64,000 nucleotides of DNA. Origin: Dolomedes plantarius. Taxonomy: Eukaryota; Arthropoda; Arachnida; Araneae; Dolomedidae. Numbering within the stretch: the stretch's first letter is position 1; each line of letters begins with the position of its first letter. Below, piece after piece: positions 1 through 10,054 of this stretch. The stretch lies in the NCBI GenBank assembly GCA_907164885.2, contig OU015496.1:1536093-1600092 (forward strand), in the 5' to 3' direction. The notes beneath the pieces are model-generated. The model was not told where the DNA came from. It made no database searches and saw nothing but the letters and a program-made list of their open reading frames with translations. The translations under genes were made by a program, and so were the position numbers.

Positions 1-606
1 GCCATAAAACCTGATTATAAAACCCTTTAATATAACAATAATCCTAAAGAAACTTCTCGGGGCATTTTGAAACATTTATTAGGATTAAAGCTAAAAAATA
101 ATTTGTAATGTTTGCTTACGTATCACATTTAATGACTTTCAACGTGTAGTTCTATGAAAACTTTCATTCCAGGAATTAGTGTGATAAGCTTCATTGTGAT
201 GTCATATCTAAGTATCCCTTCCGACGGTTTTTAAGGTTTAAAGCCAGACGTGATAATACTTTGTTGTGCAACAAGCAATATAAGCACAAAGGGCATGTCA
301 AAATATAATCTTAAGATTCTCAATAAGCTAAAGATATTGTAAGTTCACACATTCACTACAGGAAGGAAAGAGGAGTTCTATATTCGTTGCGTCAAAATTT
401 ATCTACATATTCAGAGAACAAGTACTCAAAACCTTGATCAGAATGTAAGGATTAAAATATAATGATCTATATTTGATCAAAATATGATATGACATGCGTC
501 GGTTAAAATTTATTAATCGTCAAGACAAAGAGACCATGTCTATGAAATTTATTCTTTTGTTCACTCACTTTCCCCAGAATCGATTTTTTATCTATGACTT
601 TCTATA
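1..606. other. A+T-rich flank, no gene seen
   Basis: I see no coding region, structured repeat or element end in this stretch. Short open frames here have A+T-driven composition and no recognisable domain. It is the flank into which the mariner-like element at 607 inserted, at a TA dinucleotide. Confidence 0.5.
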
Positions 607-1479
607 CAGGGTGAATCTTAACAAGTTGGCAAAACTTTACGGGGTGATAGAACGCAGGTATGCGAGCAATATTCGTCATAGAATGTACGGTCGGAACGCA
701 AACGGTGAGAAGTTAAAAGGCATTTTTCCACTGTCACATTTAAAGAATTAACACAAGAACGAGAGGAGATACTGAAGAAAACATTTTATTAACAGGAATG
801 TAATTGATTTACACGGCCAAAGAAATTGCCCAAAAGATCTTCCAGCAGCTGTAATGCAGGCTTCACACCTGCGGGATAGGGACTGACGCACTTTTGCGAA
901 GACACCAGGCATTTCCTGAATTTCGCCGGCAACAACGGCGATCCTGGCGACTAGTTCCATATTGGTTTCAATGGGGTACTCGTAGATTAGGCTTTTCATA
1001 TGTCCCCACAGGAAAAAGTCCAAACACGAGAGATCCGGCGATCTTGGTGACCAAGCTATAGGACCACCTCGACCAATCCATCGCCATGGGAATGTTGCAT
1101 CTAAATTGTTCCGCACATCCAAGCTGAAGTGTGCAGACGTACCGCCTTGCTGGAACAACATTCTCGACCTGATGGGGGTTGGAATCGGACACAGCAGCTC
1201 CGGCAACACCTCTCGTAGGAATGTGTGATACTATTCACCGTCCAGGCGGTGTGGCAGGAGGTATGGGCCAACCAAATGGTCATGGAGGATCCCTGCCCAA
1301 ACGTTTACGGAAAACCGCCGCTGGAACGAATGAGGGCGTGTGACATGCGGGTACCATTTACAGCGCCACCTAGCGCCTCGCTGTTTGCGTTCCGCCCATA
1401 CTTTCTATGACGAACATTGCTCGTGTAGATGCGTTCTATCCTCCCGTAAAGTTTTGCCCACTTCTTCAGATTCACCCTG
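607..1479. mobile_element. mariner-like element, internally deleted
   Basis: The ends begin CAGGGTGAATCT and form long imperfect terminal inverted repeats of roughly 95 bp (about 607-700 and 1386-1479). Each end is flanked by TA, the usual duplicated target of Tc1/mariner elements. At 873 bp the element is too short for a full transposase gene, and only the catalytic part of one remains, on the minus strand. The N-terminal DNA-binding region and first catalytic Asp are missing, so this is an internal-deletion derivative that could only move if a relative supplied transposase in trans. Confidence 0.85.
800..1345 (-). pseudogene. mariner-like transposase fragment
   Basis: Read on the minus strand, one frame gives a transposase catalytic segment: RRFSVNVWAGI, then HLVGPYLLPHRLDGE, a stop (TAG, complement of 1231-1233), then FLREVLPELL, and onward through IGRGGPIAW and SPRSPDL to LDFFLWGHMKSL. 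These are DDE/D transposase motifs. The second catalytic Asp, normally in FQQDG, is Gly here (FQQGGTSAH). The last Asp lies in LDFFLWG, with 41 residues between the two catalytic positions. The stop, the lost Asp and the missing N-terminus make it inactive. A host gene is very unlikely because the fragment lies wholly within the terminal repeats of the element. Confidence 0.85.
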
Positions 1480-1497
1480 TATATGATTTTCTATATA

Positions 1498-2254
1498 CCG
1501 GGTGCGTCATAAATTCGTGCAAAGTTCAAAAATTCGTAATTAAAGAAATAATGCTAGGAAAAATTTTCTGTTTGTGCGAATAGGATCAGAGGGACATTAG
1601 ATTTTTTCCATGTAAAAAAAGTCTCCAAAAGTAACCGAAAGAGGGCGCTTTTGAGTGACCAAGTTAATCCTGCATTGCAGGAAAGACATGAGTTACCTGA
1701 TGTCACCTTCATGCAGGAGGGTGCTCCGCTCCACTTTTCAAGTGATATCAAGACGTTCCTGTTGGAATATTTCACTGAAGACCGAGTGCTATAAGTCGCG
1801 GTTGTAAGGTTCAGTGGACCTCACGATCACAGACTTGATACCGGCAAAATTTTAGTTGGGGGATACTTAAAATGTCATGTGTACCGGGGCTACCCAACCA
1901 CTTTGGTGGAACTGAAAAATGTCATTCGACAGACAGTCGCTGCCATCGATGCTAGTACAATCCGCTGTAATGGGCTTCGTGACGCGCCTCTCTTGCCTAT
2001 TACCTTGTGCTGGTAGTAAAGTTGAACATCTGTTACTTTAAAATAAATGCACAGTCTCGTGTTATTGTGATTTGTTTTATTTTCTGTTTGAGTTTGCCTG
2101 ATTTGCATAAAACGTATCAGTATGACGTGTGAGCGCCCCCTTTCGGTTACTTTTGGAAACTTTTTTTTTTTTTAACATGGAAAAGAATCCAATGTCTCCA
2201 TGATCTTATTGGCGCAAACAGAAAAATTTTCCGAGCATTACTTCTTTTTTTAAT
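1498..2254 (+). mobile_element. second mariner-like element, 3'-truncated
   Basis: Segments 1535-1663 and 2122-2254 are long imperfect inverted repeats; both contain AAGTAACCGAAAG next to a GGGCGCT-type motif. The left end starts near GGGTGCGTCATAAATTCG at 1500. The matching right end is missing: the element stops at 2254 inside the right subterminal repeat and runs into a scar described separately. Remnants of a plus-strand transposase lie between the repeats. It sits about 20 bp downstream of the previous mariner-like element but has unrelated ends. Confidence 0.75.
1676..2017 (+). pseudogene. mariner-like transposase remnant
   Basis: Two coding pieces survive. At 1678-1791 the frame reads LPDVTFMQEGAPLHF, then SDIKTFLLEYFTEDRVL. 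This is the second catalytic block of a mariner-like transposase, with Glu where FMQDG has its Asp. A second piece at about 1885-2017 reads RGYPTTLVELKNVIRQTV and ends in TLCW and a stop, resembling the usual C-terminal helix region. The WPPRSPDL-type third catalytic block between them is deleted and a stop follows the first piece. The gene is dead; the family call rests on these motifs alone. Confidence 0.7.
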
Positions 2255-2310
2255 TAATGGAAAATCTTATAATCCAGATCCAAAAATTTTCCGAGCATTA
2301 CTTCTTTTTT
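2222..2310. repeat. scar with two short templated duplications
   Basis: A 29-bp string (AAAAATTTTCCGAGC and onward) occurs at 2222-2250 and again at 2282-2310. Between them, 2255-2280 is a 26-bp exact copy of 2970-2995, which lies inside the downstream endonuclease coding region. The second mariner-like element breaks off here and the non-LTR sequence begins. This pattern of short copies from nearby DNA at a breakpoint is what repair with templated insertion leaves. Confidence 0.8.
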
Positions 2311-2379
2311 AAGGGGTGCAACGTAGATCTACCTCCTCGTGGTGCACCCTGGGTAACGCTAAGTGATCTACATATCTGG

Positions 2380-3392
2380 CATTATGTGCTGCTCTCAGAC
2401 GTTCCTGTTGAGACGTTCCAAAATAGAGGATTTTCCGGGAGGGTTCTTCAGTGGAATGCAGGTGGTCTTTCCCAAAGCAAGAGAACTGAATTAATGCAGT
2501 CTTTACGGGACCATGATATTGGCATTTTTACAGTGATGGAAGCAAATCTTACACCGGAAAAACTACAGTTCTTTCCCTTTAATGGTTATGACCTTTTTAC
2601 TTTGCCAAAATCAAGACAAGTAGATAGTGGCATTTTAACCGGTGTAAAGAAGGGACTTCTGGTCAAATTCAAAATAATCAAGGACATGAGTCATAGTTCG
2701 GACAAAAGTGAGGTTACACTTTTGGATGTGTGGAAACACAACACACACTTTAAAATATATGCTGTATACAATTCTCCGAACAACAAAGCAAGTTTTACAT
2801 ATCTCAATAACTCATCAAAGACAATTCTGATAGGAGATTTTAATGCCCATTCGCTAACATGGTGTTACCAGGATGTAAATGACCCTGGCAGAGAAGTGGA
2901 AGATCTTATAAACTCCTGTACGTTCGAATTGGTCTATGACCCCAAGGACTTAAAGACTTTTTTGCACTATAATGGAAAATCTTATAATCCAGATCTTTTA
3001 CTCGTTTCATCAGATATATCCCCTAATACCAAAAGACAAGTTCTAGAGGACCCTGGTTCAGGACATCGACAGGTTATATCTGACTTTGTCTACTCCAGAT
3101 CAGAATCTAGGAACATCAAAACCGTCTTGGAATTTCAAAAAAAGCCAATTGGAACGGATTTAAAGAGCTAACGGACCATGCGCTTGGTCCCAACAAAATC
3201 GATTGGAAAGCTGGAGTTGATTCATCTACCCAACTTATTACAAATAAAATTATCGAATGTGCCAAAAAATGTATTCCAAGAGGTAAATGCAAAGCATATA
3301 GATTGTTCTGGACAGAATAACTTAAGGCAATAAAGGATAAAAGAAACAGACTCCGGAAAAAGGCAGAAGTAACAGAACGAAGAAAATGACCG
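2380..3392 (+). pseudogene. non-LTR retrotransposon endonuclease (Jockey-like)
   Basis: The open frame 2257-3171 (304 codons) encodes an apurinic-type endonuclease domain of a non-LTR retrotransposon, which nicks target DNA to prime reverse transcription. Visible motifs in order are LQWNAGGLS (about residue 66), VMEANL (about 94), VYNSPNN, the metal-site motif GDFNAH (about 193), NPDLLLVSSD, and GSGHRQV with the catalytic-type His. The first 24 or so codons come from the upstream scar and are not part of the domain. Near 3140 the frame shifts and continues as FKELTDHALG, IIECAKKCIPRGK and YRLFWTE, then a stop, then LKAIKDKRNRLRKKAE. This is the usual linker after the endonuclease. The reverse transcriptase is absent: the homology ends about 3390, where Helitron sequence begins. 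Not functional. Confidence 0.85.
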
Positions 3393-3560
3393 GCCTGCGC
3401 TGTTGCACAAAATGCAAGGATGTACCGTGAACCACGCAGTTCTGTACCTCGGAATAAAACTCTTCGCCAAGGGGCAGGCTTACGTCGCATTTAGAACCTT
3501 GGAAGGACTCCGCATCGAAGAGTTTGACTGCTCCAAACTTACTGGAAGAAAGACCTCTTA
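3393..3560 (+). pseudogene. Helitron PIF1-like helicase, C-terminal fragment
   Basis: From 3403 the frame reads MQGCTVNHAVLYLG, LFAKGQAYVAF and then LEGLRIEEFDCSKLTG. This is the last helicase block of the PIF1-type helicase of Helitron Rep/helicase proteins, whose usual form is QGxTVDHAVVxLG followed by KGQAYVALSRVRSLxGLRIEELDCxKLTG. The LSRVRS part is missing between YVAF and RTLEGL, a short internal deletion. No upstream helicase motif or Rep domain is present. It follows the non-LTR fragment with no spacer, so the junction is chimeric. This is the only coding trace of an autonomous Helitron in a window with about a dozen non-autonomous ones. Confidence 0.8.
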
Positions 3561-4611
3561 TTTCGCCAAATCACAATTTAAATATTTTCCTATTTAATTA
3601 TTTTCACTTGTATTTATTTCTATTTTTCTCTCCTTTTCTCTCTTAATTGCATAAACCTTCACTTATTCTTTTTCACTTTCTTTTATTTAATTTTAGTCAC
3701 TTTTTAGTCGTTTCCACTATCCACAGACTTTATAAACTGTTAACTTTTATAATTTTTTTAAAATTTTTCGCACAATATTTTTGTAAACAAACTAAATTCG
3801 CACGTATTCTGTTTTCAAAATCGTCAAACGCCGTTACGCAAAAGTGCAAGCGTTGAATTCGATCGAAGCGCCACCTTGCGGATTTTTCTGCTTGAAGATG
3901 GATATTAAAAGATTGCATTGTCATCGTGTTCTGAGCTATTCTAAGAGATTCAAATGTCCAGCTAGTCGGGAAGTTAGTTAAAAATCGATTGCAAGATTTG
4001 TAGTGGACAATCAAGAAAGCGAGTTAAGAAAAACGTGGTAAAAAAAGTCTATTCATTATATCGATAACAATGTATAAAATATAAAACTTGCCAATAATAG
4101 TAGTTCGTTAGCAAACGTTTTACCCCAAAAAATGTGGATATGCACTTATTCAGTAATCCGCATTTCTATTCGCTCTCCTATCCGATATTTCATTCTTAGA
4201 TCTGAAAATTTATCAGGACCCCATAGAATGAAGCCTAAACTGCCAGAGAACTCGAAAAACATTGCTAGGTAATCAGCAATGATATAAAAAAGTTTTCTCT
4301 TTGATATCAAAAAGTAAATTTGATGTCTTTGCAGAAAATTACTGAAAAATGTCAGGGTTGTAAGGGAAGAGATAAATCAGTTTTAAAATTTGTTCGTCAA
4401 ATTGTTCTGAAGCAAACAGTTTAATAAAGACTGGGCTTAAGAATATGAAAATAATATGTACGATCAAAAAAATTATAACTATCCACGTATTATCAAGTAT
4501 CTTCACTAATATATGCCAGACCAGCATCTTCGAATTAATGGACATCGAAAATACCCCATTAATTTAATACATTAACAAAGGGTTCGTAAAAAATATAAAT
4601 TGCTTTTACAG
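3561..4611. other. A+T-rich stretch, one dispersed repeat
   Basis: Apart from the dispersed repeat at 3865-4050 I see no gene or element end. Open frames on both strands lack recognisable domains and are explained by low-complexity A+T sequence. Confidence 0.45.
3865..4050 (+). repeat. dispersed repeat, copy 1
   Basis: This segment matches the reverse complement of 32365-32495 over more than 100 bp, including AAATCGATTGCAAGATTTGT, TCTGAGCTATTCTAA and AACTCGCTTTCTTG-type strings. It has no coding capacity and no terminal repeats that I can see. It is probably part of an unclassified interspersed repeat. Confidence 0.65.
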
Positions 4612-5068
4612 TTGTAAGGTATACACAAGATTCGATTCACAGGAATCGAACTTTTGAGTGAATGAATTAAAGAAGCTGCTTGAGATATGCTAATTTCGGT
4701 ATACTCGCTTAGTATAAATACCATGCAGCGTCATTAATGAAAAAGGTTGTTAGGGTTCCAAAGGGTTGTTAAGGTTGATAGATAAGCGAGAGGGAGCTAC
4801 GAGGGTATGCAGCTCGAGTGCTAACCTGCGCTAGTGCTTAGGGGGCCCAAAGTTTACGTGGCAGTACTGCTGGTTTGACTCTCTGCTGGTTTGTGAGTAT
4901 GGCAATGTGTATTTCTATTGAATGTTAATATATATATTCCGTACAAGTAGTACGTATGCTTATTGCTGTAAAAGCAAATTCTATATGTGCAACGAATCCA
5001 ATAAACATTGTTTCATGTATAATCTGTGTTTGTATGAAATTCATTTAGAGTGCCACTTCAAATTATAT
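4612..5068 (+). other. possible solo LTR or promoter-bearing repeat
   Basis: It has a TATA-like AGTATAAATACC near 4710, a G+C-richer body and an AATAAA signal near 5000. It could run from TGTAAGGTATACAC to a TATATACA end. I found no convincing target duplication, so both the boundaries and the LTR assignment are tentative. Confidence 0.3.
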
Positions 5069-5089
5069 ACACCCAAATCTGGGTAGAAG

Positions 5090-6060
5090 TGAGCTATTTT
5101 CTCTATACAGTTATAATGGATCTTTTAGACGGAAATAATTATGAGCATTTTAATTCATCTTGCATATTGAAAGATTTGAAGTTCATGTAGTACGTGAGCT
5201 TATAAATTTGATGATGGCCCCTATATTAAGACGCTCCCCAGTGTAGAAAATGCAATCTAATTTCTTGTCAGTGACTAAATATTTTCCCTCCGTATGTCGA
5301 AGAAAGATTAATTTCGGGCCACAGATTAGTGGTCAGATTATAAGCGAAGAAATATCACTCTCCAAACTTCAGAAATCGAACTTCAGGAAACACTTTGAAG
5401 ATAAGATAAATTTGAAAAAAAAGTCAGAAAAAGGAAAATATTTTTCATCATTTCCTTCTTACTTTCTGCGATATACGAGTATGATGAATTGGGTCATTCT
5501 TAAGTCATTTTACAAAGGGAAATAGAATACTCACTTTCGTGATTCATTAAAGAATAAAATTTTTAATCTTCTTGTGCTACTACGAAAAGAAAAACAAGTG
5601 AGAATGTATTTTCGTGATTCCGACATATAATAAAATACGATTGGAGAAAATATTATAATTTCTCTTGAAGTGACAGTTATCTGAGTCAAAAAGTACTGAT
5701 TTCAAGAGAAGTGACTCGGCATTTTATATTTGAATTAATTTCCTTCTCGTGTTTTGAGGAAATACGGGAAACACCCTAAAGGGTAGGTCCTTGAATCAAT
5801 CAATATTTTGTAAAAAGAAAGAGTAGGAAATTAGTAAAACTTATCAGGAAATTCTTATTGAAGTCTCAGAATATTGGTGTCAAATGCCTGCGGAAATATC
5901 AACATGTTGACTGCTGAAACATGTTTTGAAAGCCGGCGCATGGTTCGTACGTACTTACATGTCAAACATATTCCGTGTCAATCGAGTTTGATTGTCAGAT
6001 GAGTAACAATACTAACTCATAGCATTTCAAAGTTTTATTTGAAGAAACAAAACTTACGTT
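5090..6060. other. A+T-rich stretch, no gene seen
   Basis: No element ends, known domains or strong repeats. A 91-codon lysine-rich frame (5250-5525) has no recognisable motif and looks like chance. Confidence 0.4.
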
Positions 6061-6077
6061 ATATATATATATATATA

Positions 6078-7589
6078 CACTGGTTATCAAATATTAAGGA
6101 AAAGTCACAAAATAGCGATTACTCAAAACGTTACAAGTAGAAATTAATGAAACTTATACACATTATACAACACATAGGTAGGTATAAAATAGCATAAAAA
6201 GAAATCGCCACACAGTTATGGTGTTATAGAAACTAGAATATGTATACAATGAACAAATCGGATGTGTCAGTTTGGTATAGGAAAAGTACCTTTAAAATGG
6301 TGTATGATCCCCCCGAGAAGCAATACAGCACATACAGCGGTGTGTGATGCTGTCAATTATGCGGTCTATGAGTTCGGTAGGAAGTGAGAGTCATTGCTCT
6401 TGCAAAGCAGTTGAAAGCGTGGCTAGGGTCCTAGGAGGAGGATTGAGAGCAGCTATACGTCGTTCTAAAGCGTCCCAAACATGCTCGATAGGATTCAGGT
6501 CCGGTGATCGAGCTGGCCACTTCATGATTCACCACTGAATTATTTCCTGCTCAAGATAAGCATCCACGATATCAGCCCTCTGCGGTCTCGCGTTATCGTC
6601 CTGTAGCACGAAAGCATCATCTATTGCTCCGGCATAAGGACACACATAAGCATCAAGCATGTCATCTATATAGGTGTGAGCATTCCCCGTGGAAAGCTCC
6701 ATGTCTTTCCACGGGGAAAGACATGGAGGTCTGTGCGTCCACTCAAAGAGATACCACCCCAAACACAGACACTGCCTGGTCCGTATGCATCTCTTTCACG
6801 GATGTGTGATGGATGAAAACGAGTTCCAGGTTCTCTCCAAATCAAAATACGCCTAAAATCGCTTTGAAGGCTAAACCTGGACTCATCCGTAAAGAGCTCT
6901 CCATTGATCACGCATCCAGTGGACATGCTGACGTGCCCACTGCAAACGTTCCCGCCTATGGCGTGACGTGAGCAGGACGCAAATGGCTGGTCTCCTCGCA
7001 AAAAGACCACCTTCATAAAGTGATGTCCTACGCACGGTTTAGATTGATACCAACCTTCCGGATCTTGCAGCGAGGGAGGATCTAAGTTCAGACAGAGTTG
7101 CGCTTCTATTCCTTCGTGCGCATAATGACAAATATCGGCCACCGGCACTCATCGTAGCGTATGGCCGTCCTTGGCTGAACCTCCAGGATGCTGAATCCGT
7201 GGTTAAAAATTTTTGCCAAAGACGGACCACAGACGGACTCACATTTAGCCATCTGGCCACAACTGTCTGACTTTGTCCTGCCTCTAGTCTCCTAATAGCT
7301 CGCCATCGCAGTTCTTCGGTCAAATGACGCCTGAAGGTCATTGTTACAATTTGGCTATGCCATATGTCTAATCTCAGCCTCGCAGCGACAATTACCGCCT
7401 TCCTCTGCGACATGAACTTTTATGTTCCTCGGAAATGACGTATTGCGACTGCAGCGCCGCTATTTTGCATAATGCAGTATTGCTCAACACCTTTTACTTA
7501 ATAACATATTGAAATTTTAAACAGATTGGCCTAGTTTTGAACGTGTTATCCCTCTTTTTGTGATTTTCCTTAATTTTTGATAACTAGTG
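6078..7589 (-). mobile_element. Tc1-like element (1.5 kb), inactive
   Basis: Terminal inverted repeats begin CACTGGTTATCAAATATT on the left and CACTAGTTATCAAAAATT (reverse complement) on the right, each flanked by TA. They enclose a decayed transposase on the minus strand. The left end abuts a short (TA)n tract at 6061, a natural TA target. The 1512-bp length is near that of a complete Tc1-like element, so little is deleted; the damage is point mutations and small indels. Confidence 0.9.
6310..7413 (-). pseudogene. Tc1-like transposase pseudogene
   Basis: On the minus strand the N-terminus starts at 7413 and gives a helix-turn-helix region (LTEELRWRAIRRLEAGQSQT, then VARWLNVSPSVV). A frameshifted middle section contains LFTDESRFSLQSDFRR, the first catalytic Asp. 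A later frame has VLQDDNARPQRADIV, the second Asp, then [19 protein letters not shown] with the third acidic residue. At least two frameshifts and one in-frame TGA (about 6530, just before MKWPARS) separate these blocks. Around 6685-6730 a short inverted repeat, CCGTGGAAAG...CTTTCCACGG, is inserted in the coding region. All three catalytic acidic residues survive, but the reading frame does not. Confidence 0.85.
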
Positions 7590-7724
7590 TATATATATAT
7601 GTACGTGAGACGAAAGAAAAAGGTAATAGATTCAAGGTTTTGTTTGTTTTTCGTTTGTCAATGAAAACATTTGCACTTTAACAGAGGAAACAGTGGGTAG
7701 TTTTCAATAGGTTGTATATATTTC

Positions 7725-7920
7725 GTATAGGTGAACCAATACCACCTCCTTCTGCTACTTCAATTCTGACCTCATAGAGGGTCTGTGCGGTTTGCACATT
7801 TATCGGTTTGCACATATCCGACCTAGACACGAAAATATTTAATGGCGTCGTCGGGATATGAATTGAGCACCCTCAATCCCAGTGCTTAAACGCTACCACT
7901 AAGCTACCTTGGGCCCAGGG
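7725..7920 (-). repeat. tRNA-derived SINE, copy 1
   Basis: Read on the minus strand it starts CAAGGTAGCTTAGTGGTAGC, an A-box-like RNA polymerase III promoter segment, followed by a diverged B-box-like block near CATATCCCGACGACG. It then has the family body seen also at 29905, 41610 and 60340: a TTAAATA-type motif, GGCCGGATATG-type motif, and CACATTTAT in place of the ACGTTAA segment. Truncated at its 3' end compared with the copy at 29905. Confidence 0.7.
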
Positions 7921-8500
7921 TATTGTTTTATAATATGGGAAAAAGTAATTAAAAGACTAAATCAAAGAAAGCAATACCCGTATAAAGCTGACCTCCGCAT
8001 CAAGTTCTGTAAATTTTAACTCTTCACCTATAATTTGAAGGTGTTCAGCTCCTGCTGTTGGTATGGGTGTATAATCAATCATTCGCAGTCTGTGTTTCAG
8101 GCATCATACTAGTCGACTTCGTACGTCTTCAATCATTATTTTAAGTTATTTTTTAATACTATTTATTGGATATTGTTCAATTTTTACAATGCATTAAATT
8201 CTCGATTCCACCGGATCAAAATTATTTTTTAAATACTAAACCAGAAGAAAAGGTCGTTTGAAAATTCCCCAATTTTTGCGTTTTATGATGTATTTTCAAT
8301 GGTAGAAAGTATTATTTAAAAACGTGTATTTGCTAATCTGTGATTAAAACACAATACCGAGAGTAAAGTTCAGAGTAACTGAACATTAGGATCACCTCAA
8401 TAAACAGCTAAACCTTGAGGTAGTTGTTAATTTTAGCCCTCTTACTATAACTGGTACCAAACGACGCAAATATTCATCTGAGTTTTTCTGAAACAGCTGC

Positions 8501-8725
8501 AAATTGTGCTTCCAAAATTTCTCTCGTTCACGTTTCTTGTGGGTCGTTTACAAACATGGCACGCGCTTTCTCAAATACAAATATTCATGTTAAATATTAC
8601 GAACGCGCAGATCCAAATTGTGCTTCCAATATTTCTCTCGTTCACGTGTCTGGTGGGTCGTTTACAAACATGCTATGAGCTTTCACAAATACAAATATTC
8701 ATGCTAAATATTAAGAACGCGCAGC
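8501..8725. repeat. two tandem 113-bp units
   Basis: Two direct units of 113 bp, starting at 8501 and 8614, differ at only a few positions. Each begins CAAATTGTGCTTCCAA and ends GAACGCGCAG. An open frame runs through both units because 113 is read in shifting frames, but I see no protein signature. Confidence 0.85.
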
Positions 8726-9019
8726 TGATGAGACGACAGCAGCTTCAGAAATCTCACGCACTCTTTACCGTTTATCCATCACCCCTATATCATATTTTTT
8801 CAATTCCTACTATTTGTTCACATTCTCCCTATATATATTTATATATCTTGTTTAAATTTTCAATCGTTAATAAAAGTACTTTTTATTCATCCACTCAAGT
8901 TCAAATACATTTTTTTATCTGGTAGTGGAGGACACTTGATGTTAATACAGTTTTTTCAAATATTAATTCATTCATTAAATTAATTAATTTTAGTTTTATA
9001 TGGGAACCCTTTCAATAGG

Positions 9020-9240
9020 AAGAGACCTACAGCGTCTCTTGCTCTTGAATGGTAATTTCCCTCTTTTTACTGTGTAAACGGTAGCACCGCGGTAGCGCGC
9101 GCTCCTCCCGTCCTGTATGTTGCGGGATCGAATCCCCAACCTGATAAGCTTTTTCTTTCTCTTTCCCACCCCCTACTAATCTCGCACAGTAGGCAAGGAT
9201 CTGGCAGGCAATCCTTTTTTTCAATTCCTACTATTAGTTC
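9020..9240 (+). repeat. tRNA-like SINE or tRNA pseudogene
   Basis: A tRNA-like head lies at about 9080-9145, with an A-box-like CACCGCGGTAGCGCGC and a good B box, GGGATCGAATCCC. I could not draw a closed acceptor stem, so it is unlikely to be a working tRNA gene. It differs from the main SINE family of the window. Confidence 0.45.
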
Positions 9241-9266
9241 ACACTCTCCCTATATTCAATTCCTAC

Positions 9267-9775
9267 TGTAGCGTGACTGTAAGTAGGTAAGGCGATTCTC
9301 TCTGAGGCGTTGCTGAAAATTACTACTATGGGATCCATAAGCAAAGAAAGACAGAGTTCTAATTAAAAGCGAAGGCCAAATTTTTAAAACAAAAACTCAA
9401 CAATTTATTAACAATAAAAAATGAACATTTAAACAGTGCAACATATTCAATTAAAATCCCGTGCAGATTCACAACGTACGGAGCCTAAAACACACATCCG
9501 CACAGGCCGCGTTCTCTAGCGTCTCTCTCTCTCCCAGCGAGGGGGTCGGCAAGGGTTGATGTCAGTCTCTTCGTAGACGCCGAACTTTATTAAATTGCAG
9601 AAACGTTAGGATGACAGCTTTACTGGCTGCGTCTGTGGGAAAAACGTTTTTTAATCCTCCCACGTGTTCCGAACTGGTGGGAACGAGCAACACATTCCTT
9701 GAAAAACACGCAGCTGTGTTTCAAGGTCTTGTGGGGTCTCGGGAAAAAATAAGACCATAGTTCCAGTACGCTACA
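9267..9775 (-). mobile_element. solo LTR (509 bp) with 4-bp target duplication
   Basis: The segment begins TGTAGCGT and ends ACGCTACA, an 8-bp inverted end with TG...CA termini. Both sides carry the direct duplication CTAC (9263-9266 and 9776-9779). Joining the flanks across one CTAC restores CAATTCCTACTATTAG, and an intact copy of that string lies 40 bp upstream at about 9220, giving an internal empty site. AATAAA on the minus strand suggests minus orientation. No internal retrotransposon sequence is present, so it is a solo LTR left by recombination. The 4-bp duplication suits Gypsy-type elements. Confidence 0.9.
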
Positions 9776-9779
9776 CTAC

Positions 9780-10054
9780 TATTAGTTCACACTCTAATTT
9801 TTCTTTGTTAACCCAAGTAGGAATTGACTTTAAAAAAAATTTTATATTACTTGTTTTCAATAATATAAAATTTCACTAATTTCAGGCGTAGTGACTTCAG
9901 AGCGATAAGAATGTTCAGCGTCCCTTGTGCTTATCCACCCGCTACGAAAATCAACGAGCCACTTGTAAATGATTCTGAGCGAAGTACAAACTCACCTTAA
10001 TGCGTACCAAGCCTAAATTTAGTTTCTTCCGTGGTTTTGCCTCTTAAAATGTAA
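9780..10054. other. no gene seen
   Basis: Unremarkable A+T-rich sequence between the solo LTR and the family 2 Helitron. Confidence 0.4.

Noticed and set aside
494..751. 85-codon frame at the left end of the first mariner-like element
   Set aside because: It lies across the terminal repeat and has no domain; the real coding sequence is on the other strand.
2222..2310. Exact 60-nt spacing of the 29-bp duplication as a file-format artefact
   Set aside because: The spacing equals the printed line length, which made me suspicious. But the intervening 26 bp is an exact copy of 2970-2995, which a line duplication would not produce, so I keep it as a real scar pending reads.
8724..8756. Second CTGATGA...GAAA string
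   Set aside because: No stem II can form between the two core parts. CTGATGA at 27208, 40724 and 61957 fails for the same reason.
9075..9145. Working tRNA gene
   Set aside because: It has A and B boxes but no acceptor or anticodon stem that I can close; a SINE head or pseudogene fits better. The same holds at 33105-33185.
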